From positions 2,976,001 to 3,040,000 of the forward strand of contig NZ_CP107796.1 in the NCBI RefSeq assembly GCF_036345995.1: a stretch of 64,000 bases of DNA, read 5' to 3'. This document shows, one piece after another, positions 47,566 through 55,649 of the stretch. A program made the position numbers and the translations under genes. The stretch is from Streptomyces sp. NBC_00557 (lineage in GTDB: Bacteria > Actinomycetota > Actinomycetes > Streptomycetales > Streptomycetaceae). The notes under the pieces are model-generated. The model saw only the letters and a list, made by a program, of their open reading frames with translations. It ran no database searches and was not told the origin of the DNA. Within the stretch, counting starts at the first letter, position 1, and every line of letters begins with the position of its first letter.

Positions 47566-48351
47566 TCAGCGGGGAGGCTTGCGGATGTCGAAGAGGTGCC
47601 GGGTGCTGTGCGCCACGAACGGGCCTTCCTTCTCGATCCGCTCGTGCAGCGCGCGCAGGCGGGGCTCGTACGCCTCCACCGTGAAGCCCGGGACCATCCA
47701 CACCACCTTGCACAGGAAGTGGACGACGGCGGCGATGTCGTGGAACTCCATCCGCAGCCGCTCCGCGCGCAGCCCGGCCACCTCCAGGCCGGCCGCCTCG
47801 GCCCCGGCCCGCTCGCGCTCGGGATCCCGGCCCGAGCGTACGTCCTCGGGCAGCGGCCCGAGGAAGAACTCCACCAGTTCGACGACGCTGGCGGGCCCGA
47901 CATGCTGGGCGAAGTACGTGCCGCCCGGTCGCAGCACCCGGGCGATCTCGTCCCAGTACGGCCGCACCGGGTGCCGGCTGAGCACCAGGCCGAACGTCTC
48001 GTCGGCGAACGGCAGCGGCGCGTCGTCCGGGGCGGCGACCACCACGACCCCGCGCGGCCGCAGCAGCGCGGTCGCCTTGGCCACGTTCGGCGGCCAGCCC
48101 TCCGTGGCGGCGGCCAGCACCGGCCGGGCCGGGGCCGCGGTGGCCAGGACGAAGTCGAGCACCTCGCCGCCGCCGGTCTGGATGTCCAGCATGGCCTCGG
48201 CGCCGGCTACCCGCTCCCCCGCCGAGACGGCGTACCCCCACGAGGGCCGCTCCTCGCTGGCCCGCCCCTCGAACCAGGAGAAGTCCCACCCCTCGGTCGG
48301 CACGGCCGCGCCCTCGGCCACGAGTTCGTCGAACGAACGGTTTTCCGCCAT
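47566..48351 (-). CDS. Class I SAM-dependent methyltransferase
   Basis: 261 residues from ATG 48351 (an ATG at 48360 adds three residues). Rossmann-fold methyltransferase: motif I AMLDIQTGGGEVLDFVLATA, VVVVAAPDDAPLPFADETFG, and post-motif RVLRPGGTYFAQHVGPASVV. The C-terminal half (RAERLRMEFHDIAAVVHFLC, FTVEAYEPRLRALHERIEKE) is shared with small-molecule methyltransferases of Streptomyces. Substrate unknown. Divergent from the DinB gene with only 52 bp between starts. Confidence 0.88.
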   Translation of the reverse strand: MAENRSFDELVAEGAAVPTEGWDFSWFEGRASEERPSWGYAVSAGERVAGAEAMLDIQTGGGEVLDFVLATAAPARPVLAAATEGWPPNVAKATALLRPRGVVVVAAPDDAPLPFADETFGLVLSRHPVRPYWDEIARVLRPGGTYFAQHVGPASVVELVEFFLGPLPEDVRSGRDPERERAGAEAAGLEVAGLRAERLRMEFHDIAAVVHFLCKVVWMVPGFTVEAYEPRLRALHERIEKEGPFVAHSTRHLFDIRKPPR

Positions 48352-48403
48352 GCCCGCCATGGTCCCAGGGCGCCGTCCGCACGGCCTGCTATTTTCCGCC
48401 CGC

Positions 48404-48913
48404 ATGACGACACCAACGCCGACGTACCTCGCCGGAGAGAAGCAGACCCTGCACACGAGCCTGGACCGGCACCGCGACGCCGTGCTCTGGAAACTGGACG
48501 GCCTCGACGACGAGCAGCTGCGCCGGCCGATGACCCCGAGCGGCACCAGCCTGCTCGGGCTGGTGAAGCACCTGGCCTCCGTCGAGTACGGCTGGTTCGT
48601 GGAGACCTTCGGCGGCGAACCCGAGCCGCTGTGGTTCGACCCGCACGACGACATGCTGGTCACCCCCGAGGACACGACCGACCGGATCGTCGCCCTCTAC
48701 GGCCGCGCCCGCGCCGCCGCCGACACCGTCATCACCCGGCTGCCCCTGGACGCCCAGGGCAGCCCGTCCTGGCGCGACATCACGGTCAGCCTCCGCTGGA
48801 CCCTGGTCCACATGATCGAGGAAACCGCCCGGCACGCCGGCCACATGGACATCCTGCGCGAACTGACCGACGGGGCGACCGGCGACCACCCGCCTGTCAT
48901 GAGCTCGGGCTGA
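48404..48913 (+). CDS. DinB/DUF664 family protein
   Basis: 169 residues. Four-helix bundle with conserved metal-binding His: LLGLVKHLASVEYGWFVETF and VHMIEETARHAGHMDILREL. Members include mycothiol- or bacillithiol-dependent transferases, but the function here is unknown. ATG lies 44-52 bp from the divergent methyltransferase start; a TATTTT hexamer about 10 bp before the ATG suggests a very short or no leader. Confidence 0.87.
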   Translation: MTTPTPTYLAGEKQTLHTSLDRHRDAVLWKLDGLDDEQLRRPMTPSGTSLLGLVKHLASVEYGWFVETFGGEPEPLWFDPHDDMLVTPEDTTDRIVALYGRARAAADTVITRLPLDAQGSPSWRDITVSLRWTLVHMIEETARHAGHMDILRELTDGATGDHPPVMSSG

Positions 48914-48925
48914 CCACGATCGAGG

Positions 48926-49465
48926 TCATGCGGTGCCCTTCGGCCCGCCGAGCACCAGCAGGATGTGCTCGTCGGTACCGTGCCGTACGGTGCCGGCGTG
49001 CTCGAAGCCGTGCCTCTCCAGCAGGCGGACCGAGGCCGTGTTCGTGTGGAAGGGGTCGGCGTACAGCGGGCGTACGCGTTCCAGCCGGAGGAACATGCCG
49101 AGCGCACGGGTGCCGACGCCGCGCCCCCAGTACGGCCGCCCGAGCCAGTAGCCCACGTACCGGCGCCCGTCGTCCGCCGTCCAGGACACGACGTGCCCCG
49201 CCGCCTCGCCGTCCACGGTGACGGTCCGCACGAGGCAGTCGGGATCGCCGAGGACGCGTGTGCGCCAGTGCGTGAGGAAGGCGTCCCGCGGCCGGGGGGT
49301 GAATCTCGACCGCCGGACGGCTTCCGGGTCGTGCTCGTAGGCGAGGAAGACGTACAGGTCGTCGTCCGTGACGCCACGGAGGCCCACGTCACCGTGCTCG
49401 TCACGCTCGCCGGCGACGGGATGGGTCTCGGGATCGGCCATGGCGTCGGTCATGGGGTCGGTCAT
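48926..49465 (-). CDS. GNAT-family N-acetyltransferase
   Basis: 179 residues from the ATG at 49465 (MTDPMTDAMADPETHP); other in-frame starts from 49495 to 49441 are possible because ATGACCGAC-like codons repeat. Acetyl-CoA fold: VGYWLGRPYWGRGVGTRALG (motif A, R/Q-x-x-G-x-G/A) and NTASVRLLERHGFEHAGTVR (motif B), typical of RimJ/RimL-like acetyltransferases. Substrate unknown. Convergent with the DinB gene. Confidence 0.87.
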   Translation of the reverse strand: MTDPMTDAMADPETHPVAGERDEHGDVGLRGVTDDDLYVFLAYEHDPEAVRRSRFTPRPRDAFLTHWRTRVLGDPDCLVRTVTVDGEAAGHVVSWTADDGRRYVGYWLGRPYWGRGVGTRALGMFLRLERVRPLYADPFHTNTASVRLLERHGFEHAGTVRHGTDEHILLVLGGPKGTA

Positions 49466-49508
49466 GAGAGGGAGTGTGACAGCCGCCACTGACAACGCCC
49501 CGCCCCTC

Positions 49509-50381
49509 TCAGCTCAGCAGGGGGCGTACCTCTTCGGCCGCGAACCGCACGAACCCCTCAGGGTCGGGCTCGTCACCCGTCGGCTGCAGCACGACCGTGT
49601 CGGCGCCGGCCCCGGCAAGCCGTCGTACGGCCGCGGCCACGGCGTCCGCGTCACCGGCCACACCGACATCCGTGGCCGGCTCCAGCCCCTCGGCGGCGAG
49701 TTCGGTCCGCAGCCTGGCCTCGGCGTCATCGCCCGTGGCGGCGAGCAGATAGACGACGACCTGGTGACGCTCGCCGCGCCCCGCCTCCTTCTGCCCCTCC
49801 TCGATGAGCCGCCGGGCCCGCCGCACGTCGTCCGGGGAGCTGGCTGCCGTGAGGACCGTGCCGTCCGCCTTGGCGCCGGAGAGCCGGAGCGTACGCGGCC
49901 CGGTGGCACCGGCGAGGACGGACACCGGCCGCTCCGGCGCCCAGTCCAGCCCGACGTCGTCCAGGGACACATACCGCCCCCGCACGGTGAGCCGTTCGCC
50001 GGCCAACAGGGCGCGCAGGGCGTCGAGATGCTCGCCCAGGAGCGCCAGCGGCGAGGCGGGACGGGCGCCGACCTGCCCCATCCAGTCCTGCACCCCGTGC
50101 CCGACCACGACGGTCGCACGCCCCGGGAACATGCGGTGCAGGGATGCGGCCTCCATCGCGGTGAGCGCCACGTTCCTGAGCGGCACCGGCAACAGCCCGA
50201 CCCCGACCCGCACCCGCTCGGTCCAGGCCAGCGCCGCGGCAGCGGTCGAGATCCCGCCCTCCCGGAAGCAGTCCTCCCACAACCACAGTTCCTCGAGCCC
50301 CGCTTCGTCCGCCACACGAGCCACCGCCTTCAGCCGCTCGGGCGGAAGCTGGGGGCGAAAGACGACACCGAGTCCAGTCAT
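49509..50381 (-). CDS. LLM-class flavin-dependent oxidoreductase
   Basis: 290 residues, luciferase-like monooxygenase TIM barrel, probably F420- or FMN-dependent: GLGVVFRPQLPPERLKAVAR at the N-terminus, RVRVGVGLLPVPLRNVALTA, RATVVVGHGVQDWMGQVGAR and RYVSLDDVGLDWAPERPVSV. The shape VLAGATGPRTLRLSGAKADG is typical of F420-dependent actinobacterial members. Substrate unknown. On the same strand as, and 43 bp upstream of, the GNAT gene. Confidence 0.9.
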   Translation of the reverse strand: MTGLGVVFRPQLPPERLKAVARVADEAGLEELWLWEDCFREGGISTAAAALAWTERVRVGVGLLPVPLRNVALTAMEAASLHRMFPGRATVVVGHGVQDWMGQVGARPASPLALLGEHLDALRALLAGERLTVRGRYVSLDDVGLDWAPERPVSVLAGATGPRTLRLSGAKADGTVLTAASSPDDVRRARRLIEEGQKEAGRGERHQVVVYLLAATGDDAEARLRTELAAEGLEPATDVGVAGDADAVAAAVRRLAGAGADTVVLQPTGDEPDPEGFVRFAAEEVRPLLS

Positions 50382-50540
50382 GGGTTCTTCGTAGTCGGCG
50401 AGGACAGGCAGGACAACTCCTTATACGGCCTTCCACGGCCCGTTCCGGCCTGTTGCAGCCCTTGACGGTCCTTTGCGGCCGCCGGTGACCGGCGTTCCCC
50501 GCGCCCCCACGGGTACAGTCACCGGGGAGGTGGCCTGCGT

Positions 50541-50909
50541 ATGGCGCGGTGGCGGGACGGGCGGGGCCGGCTGGTCGTGCACGGCAGCGGGGGCGGGGCC
50601 GCGGTCTCCGTCCCCCTGGAGATCGCGACCTCCTACCGGGCCCGCACGAAAGGGCTGTTGGGCCGCGACTCGATCGAGGGCGCCCTGCTCCTGTCCCCCG
50701 CCAACGCGGTACACACCTTCCGCATGCGCATCCCCATCGACGTCGCCTACCTCGACCGCACCCTCACCGTCATCGCCGTCCACACGATGAAACCGAACCG
50801 CCTGGGCCTGCCCCGCCTGCGGTCCCGGCATGTACTGGAGGCGGAGGCGGGGGTTATGGCGGGGTGGGGGCTGGGGGAGGGCGTTCGCGTCACTGTGGTG
50901 ACTGATTGA
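50541..50909 (+). CDS. DUF192 family protein
   Basis: 122 residues. DUF192 core: SVPLEIATSYRARTKGLLGR, LLLSPANAVHTFRMRIPIDV, AYLDRTLTVIAVHTMKPNRL and VLEAEAGVMAGWGLGEGVRV. Usually an exported or membrane-linked domain of unknown function; no signal peptide is seen here. Single gene; the terminator is not obvious. Confidence 0.88.
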   Translation: MARWRDGRGRLVVHGSGGGAAVSVPLEIATSYRARTKGLLGRDSIEGALLLSPANAVHTFRMRIPIDVAYLDRTLTVIAVHTMKPNRLGLPRLRSRHVLEAEAGVMAGWGLGEGVRVTVVTD

Positions 50910-51078
50910 GGCCTCCGCCGAGGGCACCGGCCCGCGCCAGGTCCACCCCACGCCGAGAACAGCGTTCTGGAGGGGCTCCGTCATCTCCCGCTTCTCGAAA
51001 CAGAGAGGTGTGCGTTGTTGTTCGGCGAACCGGCGCCACGGTGGAAGAACTTTGCCATCGGCCCGTATGCTCCGCCGA

Positions 51079-51609
51079 CTAATCAGTGCAGTGCAAATTC
51101 TTTGTTTGGCGAGGAACGAAGTCGTTGACGAAGCGGAGAAGTTTCTTGTAGCCCGAGGGAGTATCCTCGACGCGGTCGCCCCAGAAGTCCACCACAACGG
51201 ACACGTATGCAGTCCTCGTCTTACACGTTGCCTCGACCACGGCGCGGTCACTTCCGATCGACGCGTGCCCTGGGAACGCCACTTTGCGCTGAGCACCGTA
51301 CTTGTACGGCGACGCCACCTTGTTCCAGTCGGTCGGGTCGGGCGCTCGATCCCATCGGTTCACAGAGACAGACAGGACGCCACGCCCGTCTACGCTCAGG
51401 TCACACTGCGCTCCGGGATGCGATTGGAAGGGCGTGTATTTCTGCGTCAGGTCGTCTCCGTTCGGAACCAGTGGCGCGAGGACCGATTTATCAACGGTAA
51501 CGTGGCAGAAATCGCCCGGAATACTGGGTTGCGCTTTACTGCAGCCCGTCAGAGCGAATGCAAAAACTCCACAAAAAGCCACATGCACACTGCGCCACGC
51601 TTTCACCAT
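51079..51609 (-). CDS. Lipoprotein, DUF3558-like
   Basis: 176 residues. Lipoprotein signal VKAWRSVHVAFCGVFAFALT with lipobox LTGC at residues about 19-22. The exported part holds paired cysteines (GDFCHVTVDKSVLAPL, GAQCDLSVDGRGVLSVSV, VVEATCKTRTAYVSVVVDFW, KNLHCTD) like DUF3558-type actinobacterial lipoproteins. Its start overlaps the stop of the large effector-like gene upstream, so it is in the same operon and could be that protein's immunity or delivery partner (inference). Confidence 0.8.
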   Translation of the reverse strand: MVKAWRSVHVAFCGVFAFALTGCSKAQPSIPGDFCHVTVDKSVLAPLVPNGDDLTQKYTPFQSHPGAQCDLSVDGRGVLSVSVNRWDRAPDPTDWNKVASPYKYGAQRKVAFPGHASIGSDRAVVEATCKTRTAYVSVVVDFWGDRVEDTPSGYKKLLRFVNDFVPRQTKNLHCTD

Positions 51610-53312
51610 CAGTGAATACCCGCCATCCCACGGAACTGGGCGCCGCCATCATTGGCCCAGCCTTCGATTTGCTTGTAGACACCGTCGTCGGATGAATACC
51701 CCGGGTGGCTGGACGCCCAGCCGGAGTTAACCGAGTACCACTGATCGGCGATGGAGTTGAGCTGGTTCCGCCGCAGGTAGTAGGTCTGCTGGCTGTCACT
51801 CGTCAGCTTGTCGGCCTGATGTTTTTGCTCATCCATGATCCAGGCACTGGTGAGCACGTCCGCTCCACGCTGAGCCGCGTCTCCGTAAACCGGGATGAAG
51901 TTCAGCGCCCCACCCAAAGCGTGGTAGCTCCACGCCTTGTCCCATGTGTAGTCGTGTTGAGCGTCCTTGAGTGCGGCATAGCGGGCATCCTCCATGAATC
52001 CGACGGCGTATCCGGCCGAGCTGAGGGTGTCCTCCGGCCGTCGCGAGCGGTCGTGGATGTCATCCATGATGGCGTAGTTCATCCCCTCATGAAGCAGACC
52101 ATAGGAGTGCTGGCTCCGGGAGATCTGCTTGGTCATTTCCATGACCTGTTTCTGATCCAACGTGGGGCCGACATCAGGATGGCGCCTGCCGCTCGGGTCG
52201 CTCATTGCCACATAGGTCTCGTGACCGTGATTGGCCAAAATTTTCGCCATGTCGTCGCGCAAGGACGCCGGCATGTCGTCTCCCTGCTTGGACAGGATGT
52301 CCAGCGCGTGCACGAACACCCTGTTGTTGACGTCCGTGTGCGGTGTCGGTGCCTCCGGGCGGGAGCCGTGCGGATCGATACCTGTGGCCGCCGCAGTCAG
52401 GGCATCACCCAGTCCCCGGCGATCGTCCGCGTCCTGCACATCGGCTGAGTCGATTTCGCGGTTTCCCTGCCAGTCAGTGGTGTTGACGACCTTCCAGTCT
52501 CGGTCTTTGAGGAGGTAGTGGAGACGGTCGTCAGATCCGCCCGCGTGCGGGTCGAGATAAGCGGCGGCTGCCTCCGGGTCGTGGCTCATGATGCCCAGGG
52601 CACCGTCCACGGGGTCGTCGGCGAACCAGCCGTCGCCAGTCTTGCTGCTGAAACTGCCGTAGAGGTCCCAGATATTCGGATGGTCTTTCTCTGCGGCGAT
52701 CGCGCCGTCGGTGACGTCGGAGAGGAACTGCGGGGAGTAGCCGTGTCCCTGCTGCATCAGCGTCACCAGGCTCTGGTAGCCGCGCACCTGCTGGCCGTGC
52801 CCCTTGGTGACCATCTCCATCTTTTCGCCGGCGACCTTGAGGGCGTACTTGTCGGTGCCGTGTTCCCTCAGGTCGTTGCCGAGCTTGATGTAGAACTGGG
52901 CGTCGTCGGTCGTCAGCCAGTTGTCGAAGGCCTCGTTGTACCCCTTCGACCCGAAGGGCAGGCGTTTGCCGCTGGTGTCCCGGAAGTCCGGGACCTGGGT
53001 GGCGGTTGCCAGCGAGTCGGCCATGCCTCCGTTGATCTGCAGATAGGCGTTCTTGTCCTTGGTGTCGTCGAAGTACGCCAGGTCGTTGATCTTGTTGGTG
53101 AGTTTGAGGGTCTTGTCCGCACCGAGGGAGCTGAGGAGGGTCTGGCTGAAGACCCTGTCATGGGAGTTGTCGCGCATCAGGCGCTGCCACTCCTTCAGGT
53201 CGTCGCCTTCCAGCTTGCCGCCGTTCAGGATCCGGTCGGCATACTGCTTGGCCTCACGGGCCTCGTACACCTCGATGTCACCAACAGCGGAGCCGTTGAA
53301 GGTGTGGATCAT
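51609..53312 (-). CDS. C-terminal part of a frameshifted WXG100-fused effector-like protein
   Basis: 567 residues from ATG 53312, which overlaps the stop of the N-terminal piece (ATGA). Mostly alpha-helical, soluble, rich in Asp, Lys and Tyr, with DRLHYLLKDRDWKVVNTTDW, DILSKQGDDMPASLRDDMAK, GALNFIPVYGDAAQRGADVL and QTYYLRRNQLNSIADQWY. The GALNFIPVYGD segment is a short hydrophobic helical patch. Coding sequence in this frame extends upstream of the ATG to about 53386 (GLKLALHEAAGIKSWIQRAL, DPVNG) where it meets the N-terminal piece, so the original gene was probably one 750-residue protein. No catalytic motif recognised. Confidence 0.8.
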   Translation of the reverse strand: MIHTFNGSAVGDIEVYEAREAKQYADRILNGGKLEGDDLKEWQRLMRDNSHDRVFSQTLLSSLGADKTLKLTNKINDLAYFDDTKDKNAYLQINGGMADSLATATQVPDFRDTSGKRLPFGSKGYNEAFDNWLTTDDAQFYIKLGNDLREHGTDKYALKVAGEKMEMVTKGHGQQVRGYQSLVTLMQQGHGYSPQFLSDVTDGAIAAEKDHPNIWDLYGSFSSKTGDGWFADDPVDGALGIMSHDPEAAAAYLDPHAGGSDDRLHYLLKDRDWKVVNTTDWQGNREIDSADVQDADDRRGLGDALTAAATGIDPHGSRPEAPTPHTDVNNRVFVHALDILSKQGDDMPASLRDDMAKILANHGHETYVAMSDPSGRRHPDVGPTLDQKQVMEMTKQISRSQHSYGLLHEGMNYAIMDDIHDRSRRPEDTLSSAGYAVGFMEDARYAALKDAQHDYTWDKAWSYHALGGALNFIPVYGDAAQRGADVLTSAWIMDEQKHQADKLTSDSQQTYYLRRNQLNSIADQWYSVNSGWASSHPGYSSDDGVYKQIEGWANDGGAQFRGMAGIH

Positions 53313-53869
53313 CCCGTTGACGGGGTCCAGCGCGCGCTGGATCCAGCTCTTGATGCCGGCTGCCTCGTGGAGCGCGAGCTTGAGCCCTGATCGGCGTCAT
53401 CCACCTTCTGTACGGCGTCCTTGATCTTCTTCGTCCAGGCCGCTTCGGCGTCCTTCGCCTGGGACACGTACTTGGGGTAGTCCTCGTCGTGCCGCATCGG
53501 GGTGAGTTTGCTGAAGTCATAGACCGCCTCGCCCTGGCTGTTGACGGTCATGTGGTCCGCCTTCACCTGCTCGACGACGTCTTTCACGTGGCCGATCAGT
53601 GCGGACAGCTGCTGATGGGCATCCCGAAGGATCGAGGCGATGGCGCGGGCTTCTGTCTGGGCGTCCATGAACTGCCGGCGAGTGGCCGCCAACTGTGCGG
53701 CCATGGCCGTGGCAGTGAGACCTGCCGTGTCCTCGGTCGCGGCCGACTCCACCTTCGCGGCATAGAGGGTCTCCAGCTCCCCGAAGCCGCCGGCCATATC
53801 CTCCCAGTCGGTTGCCGCCGTCAACAGAGTGCCGAGTCTGGCCGTCACTACGTCCTGATAGCTGAGCAT
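53309..53869 (-). CDS. N-terminal WXG100-like part of the frameshifted effector-like protein
   Basis: 186 residues from ATG 53869, which has GAAGG six bases upstream (an ATG at 53875 lies too close). Long amphipathic helices LSYQDVVTARLGTLLTAATD, WEDMAGGFGELETLYAAKVE and QTEARAIASILRDAHQQLSA resemble the ESX secretion domains (WXG100/LXG) at the front of type VII effectors. The genuine coding stops near residue 163 (KIKDAVQKVDDADQG); the last 25 residues are out-of-frame readings of the next part. See the finding at 53383-53390. Confidence 0.75.
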   Translation of the reverse strand: MLSYQDVVTARLGTLLTAATDWEDMAGGFGELETLYAAKVESAATEDTAGLTATAMAAQLAATRRQFMDAQTEARAIASILRDAHQQLSALIGHVKDVVEQVKADHMTVNSQGEAVYDFSKLTPMRHDEDYPKYVSQAKDAEAAWTKKIKDAVQKVDDADQGSSSRSTRQPASRAGSSARWTPSTG

Positions 53870-53905
53870 GCCCATCCTTCCCCCAGCCCCCGTTTCCCCG
53901 ATGTC

Positions 53906-54337
53906 CTAGACCTTGCGCCCTGGGACGTGCGGCCCCGCATCGATCTGCGCCGTCCGACTACCGACGTCGTAATCGACGTACTGGAGATACTGATGGCTAC
54001 CCTCCAGCGCCGCCTGGTCCTGGGCCAAGCGCGCCTTCAGGTTCTTGACCTGCAACTGCCACTCCGCATGGGCGTCCTTGAGCCCGGCACCGGTCTCCCA
54101 GCCGCTGAGCTCCCGCACAGCCGCGGAGGTGGACTCGTCGGCGTGGCTGCCGGCCTTGTCCGTGTCCTGCGGTATCTCACCCTGCAAGGCCTTGACTGCA
54201 GCGCCCTTCCCCGCCTTGTTCGTCTTCAGGTCAGGCGCGCTCGAAGCGCCGGTGCCCGCCGTGCTGTCCAGCCGCATCGCGTTCTGCCGACGGGCCAGCG
54301 CGTCGGCCTTCAACTGCTCCCACTCGTCCCACCCCAT
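53906..54337 (-). CDS. Helical protein of the type VII-like cluster
   Basis: 143 residues from ATG 54337, with GGAAGG upstream; it begins just after the mycosin stop (TGAGATG). Starts MGWDEWEQLKADALARRQNA, then a polar linker and a helix QLQVKNLKARLAQDQAALEG. Small, soluble, no known domain. Lies 36 bp upstream of the WXG100-like gene in the same direction; probably a secretion chaperone or partner protein (inference). Confidence 0.7.
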   Translation of the reverse strand: MGWDEWEQLKADALARRQNAMRLDSTAGTGASSAPDLKTNKAGKGAAVKALQGEIPQDTDKAGSHADESTSAAVRELSGWETGAGLKDAHAEWQLQVKNLKARLAQDQAALEGSHQYLQYVDYDVGSRTAQIDAGPHVPGRKV

Positions 54338-54338
54338 C

Positions 54339-55649
54339 TCAGAACCTTCCCCCGTAGTTGCTGTCTCCGTACCACGGGGTCTGCCCCGGCGCCGGCGGCA
54401 CGGTTCCGTGTGCCGGGGCAGGCGTCGCTGCACGTCGGCGCCTGCGTACCGCCCCGGCGGCGACGGCCCCACCGGCAACCACGACAACTCCGGTGCCGCC
54501 CAGGATCCATGGCAGTGCGGAGCCGCCGCTCTTGGATGCGGATGCTGCCGGCGCCGGGCTGCTGTCGCCCTTGGTGGATGTCGTGGCCGACCCATCGGGT
54601 GTCTTGGATGCCGCTTGCTTGAAGTCAGGCAGCGGGTAGACGTCGGCCGGACCGGGGTCACCGGGCTGGGTCAGCGCGATGCGGGGGCGGACGGCGCCGT
54701 AGCCGAGGAAGTCGGTGCGCGCCTTGCCGCTTGTCGGCTTGCTCGCCGTGTTGAGCATGACGCGCAGGACCTGGTTGTTGGTCCAGTTGGGGTGCTTGGA
54801 CCAGATGAGGGCGGCGGAGGCGGAGGCGAGGGCGGTGGCGTCGCTGGTGCCGTGTGAATTGCAGAGTTCCGTACCGCCGAGGCAGGCTGCGATGATGTCC
54901 TGGCCCGGCGCGACCAGATCGACCTGAGGTCCGTGCTCGGACTCCTTCGTCGCCTTGACGTTTTTGTCGATCGCTCCGACGCCCACCGCACCAGGAGTAG
55001 CCGCCGGATAGTTCACCTCGTTGAGCCCATCGCCATAGTTGCCCACACCAGCGAAGATCAGCTTTCCCTTGGACAGTGCATAGGCGACGGCGTCCGTCAG
55101 TTCCTTGGAGTTCGCGGTGCTTCCCTGGGAGATGCTGATGATCTGAGCATCTGAATCGGCCGCGAACCGGATGGCCTTGGCCATGTAGGCGGGGAAATCG
55201 TCCGGGTTACCGTCGGCGCGGCTTTGCTCGATGAAGTCCGGGATGCGGATCGGCATGATCTTCGCCCCTGGGGCCAGGCCATAGGATCCGGTGGCGGGGC
55301 CACGGGCGCCAGTCCCCGCAATCAGGACGGCCATGGTGGTGCCGTGGCCGTCGTAGTCAGTGCGTTCGTTCCCGGGATACCTGGAATAGTTCTTGCCGGG
55401 CACGATCTGGCCCCGCAGGTCAGGGATGTCAGCCTGGACCCCGGTGTCGATCACCGCGACCGTGATGCCCTTGCCTGTGCTGGTCTTCCACATCTCATCG
55501 GCATGCATGGCATCGAGGTACCACTGCCGCTCGCGGACGGTGTCCGCGAGCGCAGGAGTAACAGCAATGCTCGCCAGCAAGGCCCCCGCGGCTGCGGACA
55601 CGGCCCGGCTGTGCCATCTGGCCCGTCCGCTGCGGCTGCGTGTGGTCAT
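54339..55649 (-). CDS. Mycosin-like S8 serine protease, type VII secretion-associated
   Basis: 436 residues. Signal peptide (SRAVSAAAGALLASIAVTPA), subtilase domain with the catalytic triad visible: Asp in GITVAVIDTGVQADIPDLRG, His in YDGHGTTMAVLIAGTGARGP and Ser in LCNSHGTSDATALASASAAL; oxyanion Asn in KLIFAGVGNYGDG. A Pro/Ser/Ala-rich linker, a C-terminal membrane helix (LPWILGGTGVVVVAGGAVAA) and a short cytosolic tail complete the mycosin (MycP) plan. Mycosins anchor in the membrane at ESX complexes. The start overlaps the PPE-like gene stop (ATGA). The window contains no EccB, EccC, EccD or EccE. Confidence 0.93.
   Translation of the reverse strand: MTTRSRSGRARWHSRAVSAAAGALLASIAVTPALADTVRERQWYLDAMHADEMWKTSTGKGITVAVIDTGVQADIPDLRGQIVPGKNYSRYPGNERTDYDGHGTTMAVLIAGTGARGPATGSYGLAPGAKIMPIRIPDFIEQSRADGNPDDFPAYMAKAIRFAADSDAQIISISQGSTANSKELTDAVAYALSKGKLIFAGVGNYGDGLNEVNYPAATPGAVGVGAIDKNVKATKESEHGPQVDLVAPGQDIIAACLGGTELCNSHGTSDATALASASAALIWSKHPNWTNNQVLRVMLNTASKPTSGKARTDFLGYGAVRPRIALTQPGDPGPADVYPLPDFKQAASKTPDGSATTSTKGDSSPAPAASASKSGGSALPWILGGTGVVVVAGGAVAAGAVRRRRRAATPAPAHGTVPPAPGQTPWYGDSNYGGRF

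Noticed and set aside
50910..51078. Minus-strand open frame extending through the gap between the DUF3558-like lipoprotein and DUF192 genes (part of 50421-51296)
   Set aside because: No start with ribosome binding site and no recognisable domain; probably antisense reading through the lipoprotein gene.
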